The translations under genes and the position numbers were made by a program. From Mycobacterium seoulense (lineage in GTDB: Bacteria; Actinomycetota; Actinomycetes; Mycobacteriales; Mycobacteriaceae): 64,000 nucleotides of DNA. Below the pieces are notes generated by a model. That model saw nothing but the letters and a program-made list of their open reading frames with translations, was not told the origin of the DNA and did not search any database. This document shows, piece by piece, positions 1 through 7,692 of this stretch (position 1 is its first letter; the number at the start of each line of letters is the position of its first letter). The DNA lies in assembly GCF_010731595.1 (NCBI RefSeq), contig NZ_AP022582.1, forward strand, positions 3,596,001-3,660,000, given 5' to 3'.

Positions 1-458
1 GCCAGCCGGTCGTCCTTCACCACCCAGGCCGGGTCGCCCACCGGTGGCCCGAACCGGTCCAGGGCGGCATCCAAATGCGCCGGGCTGTCGACGGTTTCGC
101 TGGCCGCCGTGCGCACGCCGGCCGCGGCCATGACCTCTTTGGCGAACGCCTTAGACCCTTCGATCCGGGCGGCGTCCTTGCCGGGCCCGAAGCAGACGAT
201 GCCGGCGGCGCGCAGGGCGTCGGCCACGCCGAGCACCAGCGGCACCTCGGGGCCGATAACAACCAGATCGGCCCGGACCTCGCGCGCCAGGGCGACGACG
301 TCGGAACCGGAGGTGATGTCGATGTCGTGCTGCTCGGCGACCCGGGCGGTGCCGGCGTTGCCGGGAGCGACGATTAGGCCCGTGACCTGTGGGTCTTTCC
401 GGAGCGCCAGCAGCAGCGCATGTTCTCGGGCACCCGAACCGATCACCAGGACTCGCAC
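1..458 (-). CDS. purD: Phosphoribosylamine-glycine ligase (PurD), 5' part
   Basis: Only the first 152 codons are inside the window; the 3' end lies beyond base 1. The translation opens [19 protein letters not shown], the N-terminal nucleotide-binding strand typical of GAR synthetase, and continues with the family's [14 protein letters not shown] and [17 protein letters not shown] stretches (substrate and ATP-grasp regions). The enzyme joins glycine to phosphoribosylamine in step two of de novo purine synthesis, in the cytoplasm. The GTG at 458 is taken as the start because the conserved [11 protein letters not shown] begins immediately after it. It is followed at 509 by a MarR gene in the same direction. 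M. tuberculosis has purD (Rv0772) beside the Rv0771 block, as here. Identification is secure; the missing C-terminus is a window effect. Confidence 0.95.
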   Translation of the reverse strand, partial: MRVLVIGSGAREHALLLALRKDPQVTGLIVAPGNAGTARVAEQHDIDITSGSDVVALAREVRADLVVIGPEVPLVLGVADALRAAGIVCFGPGKDAARIEGSKAFAKEVMAAAGVRTAASETVDSPAHLDAALDRFGPPVGDPAWVVKDDRL

Positions 459-508
459 GACACGTCAGAGTAGCCCGGGCAAACGCCGGATGCCTACGGC
501 ACCCGCGT

Positions 509-940
509 TCACAGAATTCTTTCCAGCAGATTCTTGAGGTCTTTTCGCTGCCCGGCAGTGAGGCGTCCGAGTCGCTTGTCGAACTCGGCGGAGAGCAGCG
601 CCAGCCCGTCCGTGGCGGCTTTGCGCCCCGCCGGGGTGAGCAGGAGTCGATGGCGCCGCAGATCGGAGGCGTCGATCTCGCGGCGCACGAAGCCCGCGGC
701 CTCGAGCCGTTTCAGGTAGACCGTGACCGTCGCCTTGGGCATGCTCAAGGTGGCCGCCAGTTCGGCCGGGTAGGGGTGCTCGTCGATCTCGGCGAGCAGG
801 AACAACTCCTTGGATTCGAGCCCCAGCGCACAGATTTCGGCCTCGGCGCACGAGATGACCGACAGCAACACCCGGTAGTTCAACGACCAGATCTTGGCCG
901 CGTCGACCGCTGGCACCGACTTGCCAGATCGTTCAGGCAT
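509..940 (-). CDS. MarR-family transcriptional regulator
   Basis: 143 residues, the normal length for MarR. The winged helix is recognisable around residues 55-105: helix-turn-helix LAATLSMPKATVTVYLKRL followed by the wing segment RREIDASDLRRHRLLLTPAG, with helical dimerisation regions at both ends. It is divergent from the aldo/keto reductase at 1000, with only 59 bases between the two starts, so the most likely target is its own promoter and that of the reductase. The ligand cannot be predicted from the sequence. M. tuberculosis does not, to my knowledge, have this MarR/reductase pair between purD and Rv0771, so the pair looks like an accessory insertion. Confidence 0.85.
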   Translation of the reverse strand: MPERSGKSVPAVDAAKIWSLNYRVLLSVISCAEAEICALGLESKELFLLAEIDEHPYPAELAATLSMPKATVTVYLKRLEAAGFVRREIDASDLRRHRLLLTPAGRKAATDGLALLSAEFDKRLGRLTAGQRKDLKNLLERIL

Positions 941-999
941 TAACTAGTTTAGAATCGAACAAACGCATAATCGGACAATCTACCAGGAAGGCGGCCACC
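941..999. promoter_or_regulatory. Divergent MarR/aldo-keto reductase promoter region
   Basis: 59-base AT-richer spacer between the divergent starts. It contains the perfect 8-base palindrome AACTAGTT at 942-949, directly against the MarR start codon, and TCGGACAA at 971-978. The second element matches the inverse of the sequence at 5682-5689 beside the TetR operator candidate. The reductase has a plausible ribosome site (CCAGGAAGG) about 8 bases before its ATG. The operator role is inferred. Confidence 0.45.
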
Positions 1000-2085
1000 A
1001 TGCCCCTGGATCAGTACGTGACACTCGGACGCTCCGGCCTGCGCGTGAGCCCCCTGTGCCTGGGCGCCATGACGTTCGGCGAGGACCTCGGCTGGGGCAC
1101 CAGCGTGGAAGAGTCCCAACAGATCATCGATCGATACACCGATCTCGGCGGCAACTTCATCGACACCGCCAACTTTTACACGCGAAGCCACTCCGAGAAG
1201 ATCATCGGCGACCACATCGGGCGCGACGCCGGCCGCCGGGATCGCCTGGTGATCGCGACCAAGTTCAGCGGCAACCTGTACCCGGGCGATCCCAACGGCG
1301 GCGGCTCGGGCCGCAAGTCGCTGATCAACGCCTGCGAAAACTCGCTGCGGCGTCTGCAAACCGACTACATCGACCTGTACTGGCTGCACATCTGGGATGC
1401 GAACACCCCGATCGACGAGACGATGGCGGCGCTCGACGATCTCGTCCGCACGGGCAAGGTGCGCTACATCGGCGTCTCGGACACCCCGGCGTGGAAGATC
1501 GCCCAGGCCAACCTCATCGCCCGGTTCCGCGGCTGGTCGAGTTTCATCGGCCTGCAGGTCGAATACTCGCTGCTGGAGCGCTCCATCGAACAGGAGCTGG
1601 TTCCGATGGCGTCCGAATTCGGCCTCGGCATCACGCCGTGGTCGCCGCTCAAGGGCGGCGTGCTCAGCGGCAAGTACACCCGGGCCAACGCCGGCCGGCA
1701 GGACTCCGGTCGCGGCGCGATGGTTGACGCCTTCCTCGACGACAAGGCCTACGCCGTTGTCGATGAACTCGAGCTCATCGCCAAGGCCCACGGGACGAAC
1801 GTCGCCAGCGTCGCGCTGGCCTGGGTGCGCGCGCAGCCTGGCGTCTCGTCCGTCATCATCGGGGCGCGCAGGCTCTCGCAACTCGACGACAACGTCCTCG
1901 CCGTCGACGTGGGCCTCAGCGCCGACGAACTGGCCCGGCTCGACGCGCTGACCAAGCCGAAGTTCGGGTTTCCGAACAACATGCTGGAGATGGCGCCGGG
2001 CATTCTCAACGGCGGGACGTCGGTCAACGGCGTATCGGGGCCGATCTCTGAGTACGTGATGCCCGAAGGCGGGCGACCTTACTGA
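1000..2085 (+). CDS. Aldo/keto reductase
   Basis: 361 residues with the aldo/keto reductase TIM-barrel signatures in order: LGRSGLRVSPLCLGAMTFGE at the N-terminus, FIDTANFY with the catalytic aspartate and tyrosine, VIATKFSGN with the catalytic lysine, and YIDLYWLHIWD with the histidine. It ends with the NADP-binding SVIIGARRLSQLDDN. These enzymes reduce aldehydes and ketones with NADPH in the cytoplasm; it resembles the YajO/Tas-like oxidoreductases. The substrate is unknown. It is divergent from a MarR regulator that probably controls it, and its 3' end lies 9 bases from the end of the convergent CMD gene. Confidence 0.9.
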   Translation: MPLDQYVTLGRSGLRVSPLCLGAMTFGEDLGWGTSVEESQQIIDRYTDLGGNFIDTANFYTRSHSEKIIGDHIGRDAGRRDRLVIATKFSGNLYPGDPNGGGSGRKSLINACENSLRRLQTDYIDLYWLHIWDANTPIDETMAALDDLVRTGKVRYIGVSDTPAWKIAQANLIARFRGWSSFIGLQVEYSLLERSIEQELVPMASEFGLGITPWSPLKGGVLSGKYTRANAGRQDSGRGAMVDAFLDDKAYAVVDELELIAKAHGTNVASVALAWVRAQPGVSSVIIGARRLSQLDDNVLAVDVGLSADELARLDALTKPKFGFPNNMLEMAPGILNGGTSVNGVSGPISEYVMPEGGRPY

Positions 2086-2094
2086 CCTCTCGCG

Positions 2095-2532
2095 TCAGTC
2101 CTTGTCTCCGGAGTGCATCTTCAAGGCGGCGTCCACGTTGGCCTTCTTGTCCTCCCCGGTGCCCTTCGCCGCGGCCTTCTTGCGCTTGGCGACGACGGCG
2201 TCGACGGCGCCGTTGAGCGCCGACCCCAGCGGGAACCCGAGGTAGTGGGTGAGGAAGACGGCCATCTCCTTCAGCTCGGTCTCGGTGAGCTCCCCGTTGA
2301 GCAACGCGGCGTTGATCTGGATCTCGGCCAGATCGCGTTTTCCGACCGCGGTCACCGCCGTCAGCGTCATGATGCGCTTGTCGCGCATCGACAATCCCGG
2401 TCGCGTCCAGATGCTGCCGAACAGGTGGTCGACGGTGAGGTCGAAGTACGCGTCGCCCTCGATGTTGGGCATTTCCCAGCCGTAGACCTCGTTCATCTTC
2501 TCGAGGCCCTTGCGGCGAAGTTCGTCCATCAC
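2095..2532 (-). CDS. Carboxymuconolactone decarboxylase-like protein (Rv0771-like)
   Basis: 145 residues with an all-helical CMD/AhpD-type core (LSMRDKRIMTLTAVTAVG, then EIQINAALLNGELTETELKE). Unlike AhpD it has no cysteine at all, so a CxxC peroxidase or disulfide reductase role is excluded. It fits the cysteine-free CMD branch, whose members act on lactones or have no known substrate. The C-terminal 35 residues are lysine-rich and charged. Its start overlaps the stop of the upstream dehydrogenase by 4 bases, so it is the last gene of the minus-strand unit aldA-SDR-dehydrogenase-CMD. In M. tuberculosis this is Rv0771, in the same order. Confidence 0.85.
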   Translation of the reverse strand: MMDELRRKGLEKMNEVYGWEMPNIEGDAYFDLTVDHLFGSIWTRPGLSMRDKRIMTLTAVTAVGKRDLAEIQINAALLNGELTETELKEMAVFLTHYLGFPLGSALNGAVDAVVAKRKKAAAKGTGEDKKANVDAALKMHSGDKD

Positions 2533-3386
2533 GCCTCTTTCTCTGTGTGTGGCACCCCGAGGCCGTCCGCCAGCCTTTCATACGCCAACCGGGCCAGCGG
2601 CAGGTCCACCGACACCGCATCGCCCAGGGCCAGCGCCAGACTCAGATCTTTTTCCCCGAGGCCGCGGGTGTGCATGAAGGGCTGGTACAGGAAATGTTCT
2701 GGCGCAAGGTCCTTCATGTCGTCGCGAACCATGATCGCGCCCGGCCCGCCGGTGAGTGCGTCGGTGTGGCGCACCACCCGGCCCAGCGCCTGCAGATCCA
2801 GGCCCGCCGCCTCGGCCAGCTTCATGGCTTCACAGGCCGCGGCGTACGACGTGAACGTCAACATGTTGCGGGCCAGCTTCATTCGCGTCCCCGCGCCGGG
2901 CTCGCCGGCGTGGATGACCACCGCCGCCCAGTGCTTGAACGCCGGCTTGATCCGCTCGTACACCTCGCGGTCGGCCCCCACCATCGTGGCGAGCTCACCC
3001 TTCGCGGCTGCGGCCGCGCCCCCGCTCACCGGAGCGTCGACGACATGGATGCCCCGTGGTTTCAGCTCGCTGGCCAGTTCCGCGGCCGTGGTGTCGCTGA
3101 TGGTCGAGTGGATCGCGATGACCGTGCCGGGCTTGGCGTGAGCCGCCAGTTCACCGACGACCTCGCGGACCTGCGCATCGTCCAACACGGTCACATGGAT
3201 GATGTCGGCGGCGGCGACATCGGCGACGCTGTCGGCCAGACCGGCGCCCTTCTCGGCCAGCGGCGTCATCGCCTCGGTGCGAATGTCGTAAACGGTCACC
3301 CCGCCGGGCCATTCGGTCATCTTTGTGGCCATCGGGGCACCCATGTTGCCCAGCCCGACGTAGCCGAGCGTCGCGTACTCAGTCAT
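2529..3386 (-). CDS. NAD-dependent hydroxyisobutyrate dehydrogenase-like protein (Rv0770-like)
   Basis: 285 residues. The Rossmann motif GYVGLGNMGAPMA sits at the N-terminus, followed by VDAPVSGGAAAAAKGELATM, the family's substrate-binding stretch, and GTRMKLARNMLTFTSYAAACE with the catalytic lysine in the position expected for beta-hydroxyacid dehydrogenases. The family oxidises 3-hydroxyisobutyrate or related 2-methyl-3-hydroxyacids with NAD(P). It overlaps both neighbours by 4 bases, indicating translational coupling with the SDR before it and the CMD protein after it. The context (aldehyde dehydrogenase, SDR) suggests stepwise oxidation of a small branched or aromatic substrate. The actual substrate is unknown. 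Confidence 0.88.
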   Translation of the reverse strand: MTEYATLGYVGLGNMGAPMATKMTEWPGGVTVYDIRTEAMTPLAEKGAGLADSVADVAAADIIHVTVLDDAQVREVVGELAAHAKPGTVIAIHSTISDTTAAELASELKPRGIHVVDAPVSGGAAAAAKGELATMVGADREVYERIKPAFKHWAAVVIHAGEPGAGTRMKLARNMLTFTSYAAACEAMKLAEAAGLDLQALGRVVRHTDALTGGPGAIMVRDDMKDLAPEHFLYQPFMHTRGLGEKDLSLALALGDAVSVDLPLARLAYERLADGLGVPHTEKEA

Positions 3387-4132
3387 GACCGGATTATCTG
3401 CCCGCCGTCAACGTTGAAGATCTGCCCCGTGATCCACGATGCCTCGTCGGAGAGCAAGAACAGGCACATGCCGACGAGATCTTCGGGAGTTCCCATGCGG
3501 GACAACGGAAGGCCCTTGACGATGTCGGCGACCATCTCCTGTGGGGTGGTGGTTCGGTTGGCCTCGGTGTCGATGGGCCCTGGCGCGATCGCGTTGATCC
3601 GGATGTTCTGGCCGCCCAGCTCGCGCGAGAGCTGTTGGGTCAGCCCGTTCACGCCGACCTTGGCCAGGCCGTAGTAGTTCGAGTACAACCACGCGGCGGT
3701 GGACGACTGGTTCACGATCGCCCCGCCGCCGCGCTTGGCCATCTTCTTGTAGACGGCGCGGGTGCACCACAACGCGCCGTCGAGATTGACGCTCATGAAC
3801 TTCTTGTAGTACTCGGGGTCGATGGTGAGCAGGAAGTCCAGCTTCATGCCGCCGAAGATGGCCGCGTTGTTCACCAGGTAGTCGATGCCGCCGAATTCGG
3901 CCAGCGCGCGATCGGCCATCGCCTTGGCCGACGCCGGGTCGGACACATCGACCGGAACGCTCAGGGCCGTGCCACCGTCGGCGACAATCTGCTTGGCCAC
4001 CGCCTCGGCCGCCTCCGCCTTGATGTCGGCCACCACGACCGCGGCGCCCTCACGCGCCAACGCCTCGGCGTACGCCTGACCGATCCCGCCGCCGGACCCG
4101 GTGACGATGGCGACTTTGTTCTCAAACCGCAT
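3383..4132 (-). CDS. Short-chain dehydrogenase/reductase (Rv0769-like)
   Basis: 249 residues, a classical SDR. It has the coenzyme motif TGSGGGIGQ near residue 12, NNAAIFGG, a catalytic serine in NQSSTAAW and the Tyr-x-x-x-Lys motif as YYGLAK, then the APGPIDTEA loop. It ends with GQIFNVDGGQIIRS, the usual SDR C-terminus. It should interconvert an alcohol and a ketone with NAD(P)H in the cytoplasm. It sits between aldA (14 bases upstream) and the hydroxyacid dehydrogenase (4-base overlap), in the same order as Rv0768-Rv0769-Rv0770, and is presumably transcribed from the aldA promoter. Confidence 0.92.
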   Translation of the reverse strand: MRFENKVAIVTGSGGGIGQAYAEALAREGAAVVVADIKAEAAEAVAKQIVADGGTALSVPVDVSDPASAKAMADRALAEFGGIDYLVNNAAIFGGMKLDFLLTIDPEYYKKFMSVNLDGALWCTRAVYKKMAKRGGGAIVNQSSTAAWLYSNYYGLAKVGVNGLTQQLSRELGGQNIRINAIAPGPIDTEANRTTTPQEMVADIVKGLPLSRMGTPEDLVGMCLFLLSDEASWITGQIFNVDGGQIIRS

Positions 4133-4146
4133 GCTCTCAAGCTCCT

Positions 4147-5616
4147 CTAGTTAACCGCTGTCGCAATGGTCTTGATTTCCAGGTACTCCTCGAAACCGGC
4201 CAGACCCATCTCCCGGCCGTTTCCGGACTGCTTGTAACCGCCGAACGGCGCATCGGCCGAATACCACACGCCGCCGTTGACATTGATCGTCCCCGCGCGG
4301 ACCCGCGCGGCCACCCTCGCCGCCCTGTCCGGGTCGGCGCCGAACACGGTGCCCGACAACCCGTATGGCGAGTCATTGGCAATGCGCACGGCGTCGTCGT
4401 CACCGTCGTGCGGAATCACCGTCAGGACCGGTCCGAAGATCTCCTCGCGCGCGCAGCGGGCGTCGTTGCCCAGCCCCGCGATCAGGGTGGGCTCGATGAA
4501 GAAGCCGACGTCGCGGTCGGCCGGCCGGCCGCCTCCGCACGCGAACGTCCCGCCCTCGGCGATCGCCGAGTCGAGATAGCCCTGTATCCGATCCCGCTGG
4601 CGCGCCGAAATCACCGGTCCGCAGATGGTTCCGGGGTCGGTGGGGTCGCCGGCCTTGATGCCGCCCATCGTCGCGGCCGCGATGGAGACGGCTTCGTCAT
4701 ACCGCGCCCGCGGCACCACCAGCCGGGTGGTGATCGCGCATCCCTGCCCGGCGTGCATGCACACCGAGAACCCGGCCACGCCCACCGCACCGCCCAGGTC
4801 CGCGTCGTCGAGGACGATGAACGCCGACTTGCCACCCAGCTCGAGGAAGACCTTCTTGATGGTGGCGGCGCCGTCGGCCATCACGCTGCGACCGGTGGCC
4901 GTCGAACCGGTGAACGAAACCATGTCCACCCGTGGGTCTTTGGCCAACAATGCGCCCACGCTGTGGTCGCTGGAGGTGACGATGTTGATGACCCCGGCCG
5001 GAAAGTCGGTGTGCTCGGCGATGAGTTCCCCCAGCACGGCGGCGCACCAGGGGGTATCCGGGGCGGGCTTGAGGACGACGGTGTTCCCGGCGGCCAGCGC
5101 GGGCCCGATCTTGGCGAGGTTGATCTGGTGGGGAAAGTTCCACGGGGTGATGGCGCCGACGACACCGACGGCCTCGCGGGCGATGGTGCGCCGGGTGGGA
5201 ATTCCCATCGGTGACGCCAGGCCGAGATCCTGGTTGTATTCGTAGGATTCGGCGGTGTCGGCCGCGAACGCCAGGTCGTTGACCGGGACTTCGAGCTGGG
5301 CAATGCCGGTGAGCATCCGCGGCGCGCCGACTTCGGCGATGGTCAGGTCGCGCAACTCTTCGAGGTGCTGCTGCATCGCCTCGCGCAGCTGCCGCACGCA
5401 CCGGACCCGCAGCTCGGTGTTGCGCGACCAGTCCGTCTCGTCGAACGCGCGGCGCGCGGCGTCAATGGCCCGACTCATGTCGTCGGCGTCGGCATCGGCT
5501 GCGGCCCCGAGCACTTCCTCGGTCGCCGGGTTGATCGTCGGGAAGGTTCCGGCGCTGCCGGGCGACATCTTGCCGTCGATGAAGAGTGCACTCACGCCGT
5601 CGGCCAACAGGGCCAT
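4147..5616 (-). CDS. aldA: NAD-dependent aldehyde dehydrogenase AldA (Rv0768-like)
   Basis: 489 residues, the full ALDH length. The Rossmann segment ITPWNFPHQ and FTGSTATGRSVM are followed by the general-base glutamate in FLELGGKSAFIV, the catalytic cysteine in VCMHAGQGCAITTRL, and the C-terminal EEIFGPVLTVIPHDGDDDAV. It oxidises an aldehyde to its acid. It leads the minus-strand unit aldA-SDR-dehydrogenase-CMD and is divergent from the TetR regulator at 5840. The palindrome at 5675-5688, about 60 bases before its start, is a probable operator. The P450 gene across the divergent promoter suggests the aldehyde may come from P450 oxidation, but that is inference. Confidence 0.93.
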   Translation of the reverse strand: MALLADGVSALFIDGKMSPGSAGTFPTINPATEEVLGAAADADADDMSRAIDAARRAFDETDWSRNTELRVRCVRQLREAMQQHLEELRDLTIAEVGAPRMLTGIAQLEVPVNDLAFAADTAESYEYNQDLGLASPMGIPTRRTIAREAVGVVGAITPWNFPHQINLAKIGPALAAGNTVVLKPAPDTPWCAAVLGELIAEHTDFPAGVINIVTSSDHSVGALLAKDPRVDMVSFTGSTATGRSVMADGAATIKKVFLELGGKSAFIVLDDADLGGAVGVAGFSVCMHAGQGCAITTRLVVPRARYDEAVSIAAATMGGIKAGDPTDPGTICGPVISARQRDRIQGYLDSAIAEGGTFACGGGRPADRDVGFFIEPTLIAGLGNDARCAREEIFGPVLTVIPHDGDDDAVRIANDSPYGLSGTVFGADPDRAARVAARVRAGTINVNGGVWYSADAPFGGYKQSGNGREMGLAGFEEYLEIKTIATAVN

Positions 5617-5674
5617 CTCCCGCTCCCATCTGTGCGGACCAAATCGAGCACGCGAATTTCACTGGACATTTCAA

Positions 5675-5688
5675 TGGACAGTTGTCCG
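5675..5688. promoter_or_regulatory. Candidate TetR operator, aldA side
   Basis: TGGACA-GT-TGTCCG, a near-perfect inverted repeat with a 2-base centre. A further TGGACA half-site lies at 5663-5668. It sits about 60 bases upstream of aldA, and the same palindrome recurs at 5833-5846 on the TetR start codon. The repetition at both divergent promoters is what supports an operator role. Confidence 0.6.
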
Positions 5689-5832
5689 ATATTATCCGAT
5701 CGAACCATAGCTTCCTGGCCGCCGGCGCTGCAAGGCCCGATCTCGCCGAACACGGCGGGACACCAAAAAACAGCACTTTAAACGGCATGTTCGCCGATCG
5801 GGCTTGCTTCCGGTCGAGTCGGTCGGATAGCT

Positions 5833-5846
5833 TGGACATGTGTCCA
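5833..5846. promoter_or_regulatory. Candidate TetR operator overlapping the regulator's start
   Basis: TGGACA-TG-TGTCCA is a 12-base inverted repeat around a 2-base centre. It overlaps the GTG start codon (5840) of the TetR gene and matches the element at 5675-5688. A bound repressor here would block transcription or early elongation of the TetR-cyp123-SDR-cyp51 operon, which fits autoregulation. Confidence 0.6.
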
Positions 5847-6478
5847 GCGATGCACTGGTGACGATCACGTCTCAGGCCGAGCACCCGACCGGTCGGCCCG
5901 CGCGCAACCGCCGCCAGGAGGAGACCTTCCGCAAGGTGCTCGCGGCGGGCATCGACACGCTGCGGGAGAAGTCCTACGGCGACCTGACGGTGCGCGCGGT
6001 GGCGGCCCGCGCCAAAGTCGCCCCGGCCACCGCGTACACCTACTTCTCGTCGAAGAACCATTTGATCGCCGAGGTCTACCTGGACCTGGTGCGACAGGTC
6101 CCCTACTTCACGGACGTCAACGACCCGATGCCCAATCGGGTGGAACAGGTGTTGCGGCACCTGGCCCTGGTCGTCGCCGACGAACCCGAGGTGAGCGCCG
6201 CCTGCACGACGGCGTTGCTCAGCGGCGGCGCCGATCCCGCGGTGCGGGCCGCGCGGGACCGGATCGGCGCGGAGATTCACCGCCGCATCACGTCCGCCAT
6301 GGGCCCCGACGCCGACCCCACCGCCGTTTCCGCGCTGGAGATGTCCTTCTTCGGTGCGCTCGTTCAGGCCGGCAGCGGCGAATTCACCTACCGCGAGATC
6401 GCCGACCGGCTGGCCTATGTGGTGCGGCTGATCCTCACCAGCGCGGGAGAGACAAGCCAGGAGACAACCACCGAATGA
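5840..6478 (+). CDS. TetR-family transcriptional regulator (Rv0767c-like)
   Basis: 212 residues. The N-terminal DNA-binding domain is clear at about residues 22-72: RRQEETFRKVLAAGIDTLRE, the helix-turn-helix DLTVRAVAARAKVAPATAY, and TYFSSKNHLIAEVYLDL. The remaining helices form the ligand pocket and dimer surface. The start is GTG at 5840; an ATG at 5838 is out of frame. Its last codons overlap cyp123 by 4 bases, so regulator and P450 are co-transcribed. Two copies of TGGACANNTGTCCA flank the intergenic region, one covering this start codon, suggesting that it represses both its own operon and the divergent aldA unit. The inducer is unknown. Confidence 0.92.
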   Translation: MSSDALVTITSQAEHPTGRPARNRRQEETFRKVLAAGIDTLREKSYGDLTVRAVAARAKVAPATAYTYFSSKNHLIAEVYLDLVRQVPYFTDVNDPMPNRVEQVLRHLALVVADEPEVSAACTTALLSGGADPAVRAARDRIGAEIHRRITSAMGPDADPTAVSALEMSFFGALVQAGSGEFTYREIADRLAYVVRLILTSAGETSQETTTE

Positions 6479-7692
6479 CCGTTCACGCCGGCGACCACGA
6501 ATTGGTCCTCGATCCCTACGACTACGACTTCCACGAAGACCCGTACCCGTACTACAAGCGCCTTCGTGATGCAGCCCCGCTGTATCGCAACGAGGACCTG
6601 AAATTCTGGGCGTTGTCGCGACACCAAGACGTGCTGCAGGGTTTCCGCAACAGCACAACGCTGTCCAACAAGTACGGCGTCTCGCTGGATCCGGCCTCGC
6701 GCGGCCCGCACGCGTCCAAGACGATGTCGTTCCTGGCGATGGACGATCCCGCCCACCTGCGACTGCGGACGTTGGTGTCAAAAGGATTCACGCCCAGGCG
6801 AATTCGGGAGCTCGAACCGCGCGTCACCGAGATCGCCACGCAGCACCTCGACACCATGCTGGAAAGGGCGAAAGACGGCACGGTCGACTACGTCGACGAG
6901 TTCGCCGGGAAGCTGCCCATGGACGTCATCTCGGAGTTGATGGGCGTTCCCGAACCGGATCGGGACCAGGTGCGGGCTTGGGCCGACGGGGTGATGCACC
7001 GCGCGGAGGGCGTCACCGACGTGCCGCCGGAGGCTGTCGAGGCCTCCATCAACCTGATCGTCTACTACCAAGGGATGGTGGCCGAGCGGCGCAAGAAGCT
7101 GACCGACGACCTGACCTCGGCGCTGCTGGAAGCGGAGATCGACGGCGACCGGCTCACCGATGACGAGGTGCTCGGCTTCATGTTCCTGATGGTGATCGCC
7201 GGCAACGAGACCACCACCAAACTGCTTGCCAATGCCGCGTTTTGGGGCCACAAGAACCCCGATCAGCTGACACCGGTCTACGCCGACCTGTCGCGGGTGC
7301 CGCTGTGGGTCGAGGAGACCCTGCGTTACGACACGTCCAGCCAGATACTGGCCCGCACCGTGTCCGGGGAGCTCACCCTCTACGACACCACGATTCCCGA
7401 GGGCGACGTCTTGTTGCTGTTACCCGGTTCGGGCCACCGCGACGAGCGGGTTTTCGACAACCCGGACGACTATGTGATCGGGCGTGAAATCGGGCCCAAA
7501 CTCCTGAGTTTCGGTAGTGGCGCACACTTCTGCCTGGGCGCGCATCTCGCGCGGATGGAAGCCCGGGTCGCGCTCACCGAGTTGTTCAAGCGAATCCGCG
7601 GATATGAAGTGGACGAGGCCAACGCCGTCCGCGTCCACTCCAGCAATGTCCGCGGATTCGCTCACCTACCGATGACCGTGGAGGTCCGCTGA
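6475..7692 (+). CDS. cyp123: Cytochrome P450 CYP123
   Basis: 405 residues, a soluble bacterial P450. The I-helix oxygen-binding motif is MVIAGNETTTK, the ExxR motif is EETLRYD, and the heme loop FGSGAHFCLGAHLARME places the iron ligand at Cys353. It overlaps the TetR gene by 4 bases and its stop is followed at once by the start of the SDR, so the three are coupled. Order and neighbours equal Rv0766c (CYP123) beside CYP51 in M. tuberculosis. Electrons probably come from the ferredoxin encoded 2.2 kb downstream. The physiological substrate of CYP123 is not known to me; the adjacent oxidoreductases suggest a hydroxylated product is further oxidised. Confidence 0.93.
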   Translation: MTVHAGDHELVLDPYDYDFHEDPYPYYKRLRDAAPLYRNEDLKFWALSRHQDVLQGFRNSTTLSNKYGVSLDPASRGPHASKTMSFLAMDDPAHLRLRTLVSKGFTPRRIRELEPRVTEIATQHLDTMLERAKDGTVDYVDEFAGKLPMDVISELMGVPEPDRDQVRAWADGVMHRAEGVTDVPPEAVEASINLIVYYQGMVAERRKKLTDDLTSALLEAEIDGDRLTDDEVLGFMFLMVIAGNETTTKLLANAAFWGHKNPDQLTPVYADLSRVPLWVEETLRYDTSSQILARTVSGELTLYDTTIPEGDVLLLLPGSGHRDERVFDNPDDYVIGREIGPKLLSFGSGAHFCLGAHLARMEARVALTELFKRIRGYEVDEANAVRVHSSNVRGFAHLPMTVEVR

